Assembly: GCA_002773975.1 (NCBI GenBank)
Contig: PEZR01000040.1
Span: 1-12,002, forward strand
Direction: 5' to 3'
Length of the DNA stretch: 12,002 bases
DNA from: Bdellovibrio sp. CG10_big_fil_rev_8_21_14_0_10_47_8
GTDB taxonomy: Bacteria; Bdellovibrionota; Bdellovibrionia; Bdellovibrionales; Bdellovibrionaceae
Both the position numbers and the translations under genes were made by a program. Position 1 is the stretch's first letter, and the number at the start of each line of letters is the position of its first letter. A model generated the notes under the pieces. That model worked only from the letters and a program-made list of their open reading frames with translations. It ran no database searches and was not told where the DNA came from. This document shows positions 1-4,648 of the stretch, in pieces.

Positions 1-5
1 TTTAT

Positions 6-30
6 GGGTATTATTGGGTATATTATTGGG
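6..30. repeat. imperfect tandem repeat before the Fic start
   Basis: GGGTATTATT at 6-15 is followed by GGGTATATTATT at 16-27 and a third GGG at 28-30. The hexamer TATTAT occurs at 9-14 and 21-26. The second copy sits where a -10 box would put transcription start at or near the ATG at 34. A matching -35 box would lie outside the window, so this is only a suggestion. It could equally be the coding tail of a longer Fic N-terminus. Confidence 0.35.
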
Positions 31-33
31 TGT

Positions 34-1116
34 ATGAGACCTCCTAAAATAGACCAACTCACCAAAGAGATCGTGAGCCTTATCGGCGAGATCGATGAAT
101 TCAAAGGCCGATGGGCCGCCACCCAGGCTCTTGCACCTAATAGGTTGGCCGCGCTCCGCCAGGTGGCCACCATTGAATCCGTTGGATCTAGCACCCGTAT
201 CGAAGGCGTGAAACTAACCAACTCAGAAGTCGAAGCTTTACTTCGTGGAGTGAAAACCTACTCATTCAAATCACGCGACGAACAAGAGGTCGCAGGCTAC
301 GCGGAACTGATGGAAATGATCTTTGCCGGCTACAAAGAAATTCCTTTGACCGAAAATCATATCCAGCAGCTCCATAGCGTGCTCCTTAAATACAGCGCCA
401 AAGACGACCGCCACCGTGGGGACTACAAAAAGTTCGCCAACAGCGTAGAGGCTTTCGGGCCGGACGGCAAAAGCAAAGGCGTGATCTTCCACACAGCAGC
501 ACCGTTTGATACTCCCGCCTTGATGACAGACCTTATCGAATGGACCAACACGCAAATAAAACGCAAGGAATTGCACCCACTTCTTATCGTCGCTGTATTC
601 GTAGTCGTGTTTCTACACATCCATCCATTCCAGGACGGCAATGGCCGCCTATCACGTGGGCTCACAACCTTGCTGCTATTGCAGCTGGGATATAGCTACG
701 TGCCCTATAGTTCTTTCGAGAGAGTCATTGAAGAGAACAAAGACTCCTACTACCTAGCTCTACGTCGTGGACAGGCAGAGCTTGAAGAGATCAACGCTAA
801 GACTTTGACGAAATCAAAATTGAAACCGGGTGGAGTGACCGAGTGGTTGGAGTTCTTTCTCAAGTCCATGCAGAAACAAAAGGTCGCGCTCGAAGCCAAG
901 ATGAAAGACGAATTGGCAGCAACCAAAATGCCGCCCTTATCTTTGCGGATCATTGAATTCATCAAAGGTCGTGGCCCGACCTCCATCGGCGAGGCTGTGG
1001 CGGCCACTGGGGCCAACCGCAATACAGTGAAAGTGCATTTCAAGAACTTGGTGGCCGATGGCCATCTTGAAAAAGAAGGCGCTGGGCGCGGCATCAGATA
1101 CCGGATGCGGTCCTAA
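34..1116 (+). CDS. Fic family AMP-transferase-type protein, self-inhibited, with C-terminal winged helix
   Basis: A Fic-domain enzyme, expected to transfer AMP (or another nucleotide-derived group) from a cosubstrate to a hydroxyl side chain of a target protein. The Fic motif HPFQDGNGRLSR is complete at residues 197-208 (numbered from the ATG at 34), with catalytic H197. An N-terminal inhibitory helix motif, S/T-x3-E-G, appears as STRIEG at 53-58. This places it in the class with the inhibitor on the same chain, so no separate antitoxin is needed. Residues of about 300-360 form a winged-helix domain (helix NRNTVKVHF, wing GAGRGIRYR), common in stand-alone Fic proteins and perhaps used for DNA binding. 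The ATG at 4 is in frame but adds a hydrophobic, repeat-encoded stretch (MGIIGYIIGC); the ATG at 34 gives a more usual N-terminus. Neither has a strong ribosome binding site, and the true start could lie upstream of the window. The gene converges on the leftward nucleotidyltransferase unit. Target unknown. Confidence 0.9.
   Translation: MRPPKIDQLTKEIVSLIGEIDEFKGRWAATQALAPNRLAALRQVATIESVGSSTRIEGVKLTNSEVEALLRGVKTYSFKSRDEQEVAGYAELMEMIFAGYKEIPLTENHIQQLHSVLLKYSAKDDRHRGDYKKFANSVEAFGPDGKSKGVIFHTAAPFDTPALMTDLIEWTNTQIKRKELHPLLIVAVFVVVFLHIHPFQDGNGRLSRGLTTLLLLQLGYSYVPYSSFERVIEENKDSYYLALRRGQAELEEINAKTLTKSKLKPGGVTEWLEFFLKSMQKQKVALEAKMKDELAATKMPPLSLRIIEFIKGRGPTSIGEAVAATGANRNTVKVHFKNLVADGHLEKEGAGRGIRYRMRS
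1078..1104 (+). repeat. block W, copy 1: wing of the Fic winged helix
   Basis: Encodes GAGRGIRYR at the Fic C-terminus. A related 27-bp stretch at 2993-3019 matches at 21 of 27 bases and reads GAGRGLRYR in the same strand and frame sense. It is the first of three collinear blocks shared by the two sides of the accessory patch. Confidence 0.45.
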
Positions 1117-1117
1117 T

Positions 1118-1210
1118 CAATTTGTTGCTGAAATCATCGGCTGGCTGCAAGAAGAAACCGAGGCAGACCAGGTCGTGCTACTGGGGACCTATTTGGTTCC
1201 CTTTAAATGA
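1118..1210 (+). pseudogene. 3' remnant of an unidentified coding sequence
   Basis: An open stretch just after the Fic stop, in another frame, ends in DQVVLLGTYLVPFK and TGA at 1208-1210. It has no start codon of its own. The same ending, DQVVQLRTYLVPFK, occurs with TAA at 3156-3200. Across the shared 48 bp there are six differences: three silent, one changing TGA to TAA, and two changing an amino acid. That pattern suggests this frame was once under coding constraint. I do not recognise the protein. Confidence 0.35.
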
Positions 1211-1213
1211 TTG
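1166..1213 (+). repeat. block A, copy 1
   Basis: A 48-bp block that matches 3156-3203 at 42 of 48 positions. Weaker similarity seems to continue about 30 bp beyond each copy. It lies between the Fic stop and the 3' end of the nucleotidyltransferase gene. Copy 1 can form a better hairpin than copy 2. Confidence 0.8.
1183..1208 (+). terminator. possible terminator of the Fic gene
   Basis: GGGGACC (1183-1189) pairs with GGTTCCC (1195-1201) around the loop TATTT, giving 7 bp with one G-T pair. TTTAAAT follows. The T run is short, so this is weak. It falls about 70 bp after the Fic stop in the convergent gap, where a terminator is expected. The equivalent hairpin in copy 2 has only 5 bp. Confidence 0.3.
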
Positions 1214-1231
1214 CGCCTTCTGACCTGAAAA

Positions 1232-1783
1232 CTATTCCTGCGCCTTGAGCCACTCGCTTTTTAGATCGAGTTTGTGCGTCCATGAGTCGAGATAGCTTCG
1301 ATCAAGATCTATAGAACTAACAATTTCTCTAACGTCAGTGAGATGCTTTTCTGACTGGCCTTCTTTATAAAACTCTAGTTTTTTTAGAATCACATCCTCC
1401 GGCGAAGCAATAAAGGCCTCAAAGCCTGGAATGATCTCCACCTTTTTTCGGCGACCGATCTCTGATTTGGAAATTTCTGAATTTTTATTCAAAACAATAT
1501 CAATCTTGATTCCCGAATCTTGATGAATCAGATTGAAGGATCCCCTCCGCAAAACTTCGTCTTGAATGACTTCAAATGGGGGACAGTAATAACTTGGAAA
1601 ATCAAAAGTGTTGGCGAAGTCCTTGATTTGAGCCACACCAATCTGGACCACCAAATCAATATCATTCGTGAAGCGAGGGCGCCCATAATACATCGATGCC
1701 AAAGACCCCACCAGAAAGTATTTGATCTGCAACTGATCCATCTTGGCCACAACATCTTTGAGAACTTCAATTGGACCTAACAT
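1232..1783 (-). CDS. nucleotidyltransferase-fold protein (AbiEii / DUF6036-like), probable toxin-type partner
   Basis: A 183-residue protein with the core signature of minimal nucleotidyltransferases. G26-S27 in FLVGSLAS is followed by the metal-binding pair D41 and D43 in TNDIDLVV, and a third acidic residue, D95, in IKIDIVL. The later SPEDVILKKLEFY and the charged H-L-T-D-V-R-E-I stretch near residue 150 fit the AbiEii/DUF6036 group, in which several members modify RNA or act in toxin-antitoxin or phage-exclusion systems. All expected active-site residues are present, so it is probably active. The start codon overlaps the stop of the upstream 60-residue gene by one base (TGATG), implying coupled translation. 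Whether this pair is a toxin-antitoxin system or a plain nucleotidyltransferase with a helper cannot be settled from sequence alone. Confidence 0.8.
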   Translation of the reverse strand: MLGPIEVLKDVVAKMDQLQIKYFLVGSLASMYYGRPRFTNDIDLVVQIGVAQIKDFANTFDFPSYYCPPFEVIQDEVLRRGSFNLIHQDSGIKIDIVLNKNSEISKSEIGRRKKVEIIPGFEAFIASPEDVILKKLEFYKEGQSEKHLTDVREIVSSIDLDRSYLDSWTHKLDLKSEWLKAQE

Positions 1784-1965
1784 CAGTTTTCCTTGAGTTG
1801 AGAAAAGTATTCAGCTGTTTTTTTATCCAGCTCTTGCGAGGAAAGTTGTGGAAATTTTCTTTGAAACAGCGTGCGCTTAACGAGCCAGGCGTCTTTGTAC
1901 ATCTGATTGGCAATTTCAAGTTTGCCATATTTAGGCTTGCGAAGATCCTTTGGATTTTGTGACAA
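1783..1965 (-). CDS. small partner protein of the nucleotidyltransferase
   Basis: A 60-residue, strongly charged and probably helical protein. The C-terminal half, including LVKRTLFQRKFPQLSSQELD, resembles small proteins I recall upstream of DUF6036/AbiEii-type nucleotidyltransferases (a Lys/Arg-rich helix, then FP-x-L/A-S-x-x-E). That recollection is not a database match. The start is TTG at 1963-1965, chosen because GAGGGG lies 6 nt upstream; no ATG or GTG is as well placed. The one-base overlap with the nucleotidyltransferase gene indicates a single mRNA. Antitoxin or chaperone is the simplest guess for its role, but no DNA-binding motif is evident. Confidence 0.65.
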   Translation of the reverse strand: MSQNPKDLRKPKYGKLEIANQMYKDAWLVKRTLFQRKFPQLSSQELDKKTAEYFSQLKEN

Positions 1966-1971
1966 AAAACA

Positions 1972-1977
1972 CCCCTC
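1972..1977 (-). promoter_or_regulatory. ribosome binding site supporting the TTG start
   Basis: The - strand reads GAGGGG, six bases before the TTG at 1963-1965. It is the main reason to accept the TTG start of the 60-residue gene. Confidence 0.6.
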
Positions 1978-2059
1978 TACACAGCGATAGTTACAAGGGG
2001 CCTAGTCAATGGACAAGCAAAAAGTTCCAGTTCAAGCTCAAACAAGGCTAATTGCCATC

Positions 2060-2097
2060 ACAACAACACTGATTTGCATCGAACCACCGAGGGCATG
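2060..2097. repeat. block B, copy 1
   Basis: A 38-bp block identical to 3237-3274 except for one base (T2070 versus A3247). On the - strand it reads MPSVVRCKSVLL and then a stop, the same peptide as the C-terminus of the exported protein whose stop is at 3235-3237. Here it is not attached to a recognisable gene. ATGGACA precedes both copies, 44 nt before copy 1 and 15 nt before copy 2. Confidence 0.85.
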
Positions 2098-2153
2098 ACC
2101 TGGAGCGGGGGGTTTAAACTTCCCAAAGCAAAGCTCACAACCTTAGTCACCAT

Positions 2154-2191
2154 AGTTCTGATGGGTTCTGATGTATTCCATCAACAAGAAC
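2154..2191. repeat. small direct repeat and hairpin downstream of the antitoxin gene
   Basis: GTTCTGATG occurs twice in near tandem (about 2155-2163 and 2165-2173). The second copy can fold with CATC and AGAAC ending at 2191. There is no T run on either strand, so this is not a convincing intrinsic terminator for the toxin-antitoxin mRNA, although the position just past the antitoxin stop would suit one. Confidence 0.3.
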
Positions 2192-2205
2192 GTGGCGAAA
2201 AAAGT

Positions 2206-2601
2206 CTAATCTACCAATATTGAAACGTCGATTTCCAATGCTTCAGCTATCCGTTTAAGAATACTTAAGCCGGCTGGCCTGCTTTCATTTTCAATGGAGC
2301 CCAGACTTCCCTTGCTGATTCCCGTCCGTAGAGCGAGAGCGCTCAAGGACAGACCCGCCTCTTTTCGAAAATGACGAATTCTCGCTCCAGTTGAAATGTT
2401 TGGTTTATAAACCTTTGCCGGAGACGCCAACTTATTGGAGCGTTTGAGAATCTCATCCGCAAAGGAAGTGTACTTAGGTTTAATAACAACAAATTCAAGT
2501 TGCTTTCCCTTTTTTTTCACTTTCAACTTCAATTCATCGCCAGGTTGCAGAGCAACCCCAGCTTTTTTTAAAGCTTCCTCAAAGAGTTTTCCAAAGTCCA
2601 C
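2206..2601 (-). CDS. XRE-family helix-turn-helix antitoxin (HigA-like)
   Basis: The antitoxin and repressor of a RelE/HigB-type module. With the GTG start used here it has 131 residues. Residues of about 70-131 form a classic Cro/C1-type domain (ARIRHFRKEAGLSLSALA, then recognition helix SKGSLGSIE and ALEID). The N-terminal half is lysine-rich and beta-like and should wrap the toxin. The GTG at 2599-2601 is preferred because GGAGG lies four bases upstream, directly on the toxin stop. An in-frame ATG at 2629-2631 would add ten residues and a 29-bp overlap with the toxin gene but has no ribosome binding site. The gene follows the toxin gene, the order typical of higBA. The palindrome in the module's promoter is the likely operator. 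Confidence 0.85.
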   Translation of the reverse strand: MDFGKLFEEALKKAGVALQPGDELKLKVKKKGKQLEFVVIKPKYTSFADEILKRSNKLASPAKVYKPNISTGARIRHFRKEAGLSLSALALRTGISKGSLGSIENESRPAGLSILKRIAEALEIDVSILVD

Positions 2602-2602
2602 T

Positions 2603-2887
2603 TTACCTCCGACGAACACTTTTATAGTCATGGGCCACGATCCGAATCACCACAATATTTCTCTCGGGCCGAATTTCAAAAATGGCCCGCCATTTCTGAT
2701 TTAGACGAACAGAGTAAAAACCCTTGAGGACTCCCCGAAGGGCCTCTGTTCTCCATCCGCCTTTCAACCAAGGCCCATAACCTTGAACAAGCAAAACCCA
2801 CTGATCAAATTTCCGTTGAATAGATAACGGGGCCTCCCCCAGCTCTTCTTCAGCTTCTGACACTAGTAGGACAAGCCAGGTTTTCAT
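2603..2887 (-). CDS. RelE/HigB-family toxin
   Basis: A 94-residue protein of the RelE/ParE superfamily, members of which mostly cleave mRNA on the ribosome. The family pattern is clear: LVSEAEEEL near the N-terminus, a middle helix with QRKFDQW, then LKGFYSVRLNQKWRAIFEI at about 54-72 and VIRIVAHDY at 80-88. That SVRLN-x-x-WR-x-IF core is typical of HigB-like members, and the final RRR and conserved basic residues are compatible with RNA binding. It is complete for the family. The gene precedes its XRE antitoxin; the toxin stop TAA sits inside the ribosome binding site and spacer of the antitoxin. Its ATG lies only six bases past the inferred -10 box, so translation is probably leaderless. 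Confidence 0.85.
   Translation of the reverse strand: MKTWLVLLVSEAEEELGEAPLSIQRKFDQWVLLVQGYGPWLKGGWRTEALRGVLKGFYSVRLNQKWRAIFEIRPERNIVVIRIVAHDYKSVRRR
2606..2610 (-). promoter_or_regulatory. ribosome binding site that sets the antitoxin GTG start
   Basis: GGAGG on the - strand, followed by TAAA and then GTG. The toxin stop codon TAA lies in the spacer, so toxin termination occurs exactly where antitoxin initiation begins. This favours the GTG over the upstream ATG. Confidence 0.6.
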
Positions 2888-2893
2888 TTACCA

Positions 2894-2922
2894 AAAGTAC
2901 TCGTAAATGAGTACTATGTCAA
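2894..2922 (-). promoter_or_regulatory. toxin-antitoxin promoter with built-in operator palindrome
   Basis: On the - strand a perfect -35 box TTGACA (2917-2922) is followed after 17 bases by TACTTT (2894-2899). The spacer and the start of the -10 box carry a perfect 7-bp inverted repeat, AGTACTC-N6-GAGTACT, at 2896-2915. That is the expected operator for the XRE antitoxin, since binding would block RNA polymerase. Transcription should begin at or next to the toxin ATG (2885-2887), leaving no room for a ribosome binding site. Confidence 0.8.
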
Positions 2923-2947
2923 GACCGCAAAATGGACTGTGTCTGCC

Positions 2948-3097
2948 ATGGAAATTCCGGTGGTGGTGCCTCTGCAATCATGGGAAGTATACGGCGCTGG
3001 GCGGGGCCTGCGCTATCGGGCTCAATGCCCCGCTTATGACACGAACGGTGCTTTTATTTGTCTTCGCTTAATTTTCTGGGCCGAAATGTTCGGATGA
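2948..3097 (+). pseudogene. remnant with a winged-helix wing
   Basis: An open frame from ATG 2948 to TGA 3095-3097 includes WEVYGAGRGLRYR. This closely resembles the end of the Fic protein (LEKEGAGRGIRYR) and the wing found at the end of many Fic and AlbA-type regulators. Sequence before and after is not recognisable as any domain, and no ribosome binding site is seen. It is best read as decayed coding DNA from a paralogue of the Fic gene end, not as a working gene. Confidence 0.3.
2993..3019 (+). repeat. block W, copy 2
   Basis: Counterpart of 1078-1104; 21 of 27 bases match and the peptide is GAGRGLRYR. It lies 136 bp before block A copy 2; in copy 1 the gap is 61 bp. Confidence 0.4.
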
Positions 3098-3155
3098 GTG
3101 AAAAGCTTTTTGGACTGATTTCCCCTCAACAGGCGCAAGAATCTCTCGAACTTTT

Positions 3156-3203
3156 GATCAGGTCGTGCAACTAAGGACCTATTTGGTTCCATTTAAATAA
3201 TTG
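3156..3203 (+). repeat. block A, copy 2
   Basis: Matches 1166-1213 at 42 of 48 positions and encodes DQVVQLRTYLVPFK and a stop in the same frame as copy 1. Block B copy 2 begins 33 bp further on. Confidence 0.8.
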
Positions 3204-3234
3204 AGTCTTTTTACATGGACAGTTTGCCAGGCAA

Positions 3235-4203
3235 CTACAACAACACAGATTTGCATCGAACCACCGAGGGCATGGTGATTGACGGGTCCCGCAGAAAACG
3301 CTGAAAATCCTGGATCTCGTTCCATGGTTCGGACTGAGCCGCTTCGATGTACTGCTTCGCGGGCACACTGACGTAAGTCCATTGGCTATCGACATTGAAG
3401 ATATCTTTTTTGTTTGCGCCATGAATCGTCGTAAAGTTCACAATGGCATTTTTAGCCAGCGGAAGTGCCTGTAGATTTCGAAGGTACAAATCCATTTTTT
3501 GATTTTCAATGATGTAGTCCGGAGCATTGGAGACATCGATGACCGAGACTTCGTTTTTGTCCGCTCGAATCAGTTGCGCCAGCTCAAGATAGGTTCTTTC
3601 ACTGGTCAGATCCGCTGCCATCGAATGAATTTTTCCATTCAGCGCCAACTGTCTCAATTTTTGATAGGCTGCAGGGTCTTTTAAAAAACTGTGACTGGGA
3701 TCAGTTTGAGCAAACTCAATAAGACTTGCTAGATAACGAAAACCAATGGATCGACTGGTTTGTGATTCTTGCTGAAATCCTTTGATCAGACCAGCATCTC
3801 CGTTCAAAGCTCCCTCAATCTCTTTCTTGCTATAGGGTCGCTGGCCGACTTTCGCCAAAAATTCAACCACGGTCTCGCTGCTTTGAAGGTACTCGATTTG
3901 TTTTTTATTGAAATCAACCACACTCTGATCAAGATCCGCTAAGATGACCTCATTAAAGTTTCCGTAAGAAGCAGCAACCAGTGCTCGGAATGTACCCAAG
4001 GAAATAAGCACTCCCTTTTTTCCACGATTGACGGCCTCAAAATTAAAGTAGCTTGCTTCGTTGGGTATGATGTATCCCGGAAATGATTGATTGGCATCGT
4101 ACTGGATTTTCTCAAGGTCTGCTTCCTTGAGCACTCCGTGAGCGTTCGGGGTGAGAGTGCAGAGAATGGAAAAAATGACAGTTTGTTGAATCTGACGAAA
4201 CAT
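3235..4203 (-). CDS. exported LIC_10091-like protein with methyltransferase-like region
   Basis: A 322-residue protein with an N-terminal signal peptide (MFRQIQQTVIFSILCTLTPN, likely cut after AHG near residue 23), so probably periplasmic or outside the cell. PGYIIPNEASYF at 42-53, followed by VLISLGTFRALVAAS and VILADLDQSVVDFN at 65-99, recalls the LIC_10091 family of Leptospira and Bdellovibrio. Its layout resembles a Rossmann methyltransferase: a glycine-poor motif I, then an acidic residue ending strand 2. VSVIDVSNAP near 220 would be a later strand. Enzyme activity is not shown. AAGGAGAGAG directly before the ATG supports the start. The last 12 codons (MPSVVRCKSVLL) are the repeated block B, so the native C-terminus was probably replaced. 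The gene stands alone, with a terminator of the upstream unit about 70 bp before it. Confidence 0.7.
   Translation of the reverse strand: MFRQIQQTVIFSILCTLTPNAHGVLKEADLEKIQYDANQSFPGYIIPNEASYFNFEAVNRGKKGVLISLGTFRALVAASYGNFNEVILADLDQSVVDFNKKQIEYLQSSETVVEFLAKVGQRPYSKKEIEGALNGDAGLIKGFQQESQTSRSIGFRYLASLIEFAQTDPSHSFLKDPAAYQKLRQLALNGKIHSMAADLTSERTYLELAQLIRADKNEVSVIDVSNAPDYIIENQKMDLYLRNLQALPLAKNAIVNFTTIHGANKKDIFNVDSQWTYVSVPAKQYIEAAQSEPWNEIQDFQRFLRDPSITMPSVVRCKSVLL
3237..3274. repeat. block B, copy 2, forming the 3' end of the exported-protein gene
   Basis: Matches 2060-2097 at 37 of 38 bases. In the - strand it supplies the last 12 codons and the first base read of the stop codon region of the exported-protein gene. 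Sequence identity with copy 1 stops abruptly at the G of 3274, within the gene. Confidence 0.85.
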
Positions 4204-4272
4204 CTCTCTCCTTTTTTCAATGGCGACAGGATTTGTTCATCGGCAAAATACGCCGCCACCTGTTCATACTAT

Positions 4273-4317
4273 CGACAAAATAAGGGCCTCAGACTTCATG
4301 AAATGGCTCTGAGGTCC
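4273..4317 (-). terminator. intrinsic terminator of the DUF2802 unit
   Basis: A 10-bp stem: GGGCCTCAGA (4284-4293) pairs with TCTGAGGTCC (4308-4317), with one wobble pair and a 14-base loop. On the - strand it is followed by TTATTTTG. It lies about 95 bp past the stop of the small gene ending at 4412. On the + strand no T run follows, so it acts leftward. Confidence 0.65.
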
Positions 4318-4411
4318 TTGCTGCATGTGTTGTCTTTATAGGAATCAATATGCGGGCCACATGGGTGTAAACATTTTCGACAGCGACGCCAGGGGCTGCC
4401 TATGGGAAGGG

Positions 4412-4645
4412 CTAAATAACTCTCGAGAAAAGGCGACCTTCGCCGGCCAGTGAAAACTCGACGGGTTTCACGTGGGTAACGACGAGGATGATTTTTTCGC
4501 CCACTTGGAACCTTTGGGCCGAGTGATTTCTGACTCGCAAAAGTTCTCCTCGGTAGGACACCAGGATTTGACGTTCGTTTTGAATTTCAACCACGGTCAC
4601 CGTGATTTTTTGTCCCTTATTCAGAGACTGTAAAGTCGACTGCAT
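4412..4645 (-). CDS. small beta-rich protein of unknown function
   Basis: A 77-residue protein I do not recognise. It is almost all alternating beta-type segments: KITVTVVEIQNERQILVSYR, then ELLRVRNHS, then GEKIILVVTHVKP and a final LFSRV. This looks like a small barrel of the OB/SH3 kind, and the G-x-x-ILVSY-x-GELL-x-V pattern is vaguely like the barrel segments of flagellar hook-length proteins. No signal peptide or membrane segment is present. It starts three bases after the stop of the DUF2802 gene (TGA-CCC-ATG), with GGGGTGA as the nearest purine-rich sequence, so the two are co-transcribed and probably coupled. An unrelated nucleic-acid-binding role is also possible. Confidence 0.6.
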   Translation of the reverse strand: MQSTLQSLNKGQKITVTVVEIQNERQILVSYRGELLRVRNHSAQRFQVGEKIILVVTHVKPVEFSLAGEGRLFSRVI

Positions 4646-4648
4646 GGG

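Larger units (their letters stand above)
2888..3234. other. intergenic region with promoter and duplicated remnants
   Basis: This 347-bp stretch holds no intact gene. It contains the toxin-antitoxin promoter (2894-2922), a rightward remnant with a winged-helix wing (2948-3097), block A copy 2 (3156-3203) and a small perfect inverted repeat, TTGCC-A-GGCAA, at 3224-3234. No terminator for the exported-protein gene ending at 3235 was recognised. Confidence 0.6.

Noticed and set aside
1520..1780. 86-residue + strand frame opposite the nucleotidyltransferase gene
   Set aside because: Shadow of the - strand gene, which has clear catalytic motifs.
1985..2030. Possible promoter of the nucleotidyltransferase unit (TTGACT on the - strand)
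   Set aside because: No -10 box at 16-18 bp; the nearest A/T-rich hexamers are at 10 and 14 bp.
2060..2097. Block B as a tRNA-derived attachment site (GGTTCGATGCAAATC on the - strand resembles a T arm)
   Set aside because: The flanking bases do not pair as a T stem, no acceptor or anticodon arm is present, and no integrase is in the window.
1963..2223. Long open + frame across block B copy 1
   Set aside because: No start codon until 2074, and it runs antisense through the antitoxin gene end. The peptide shows no domain; openness over 86 codons can be chance.
2939..3038. GNSGGG in a short + frame, recalling a serine-protease active site
   Set aside because: No His or Asp partners, no protease domain around it, and the frame is only about 35 codons.
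3094..3174. A 26-codon + strand frame (MSEKLFGLISPQQAQESLEL...) running into block A
   Set aside because: Lies where copies of block A diverge, has no convincing ribosome binding site and stops inside block A. Too short to support as a gene.
1166..3203. Block A as a dif/Xer or attC recombination site
   Set aside because: No match to Xer-site arms and no attC-type paired boxes; the silent-change pattern fits former coding DNA better.
3221..3235. TTGCC-A-GGCAA as a terminator of the exported-protein gene
   Set aside because: The one-base centre cannot form a hairpin loop without opening the stem, and no T run follows on the - strand.
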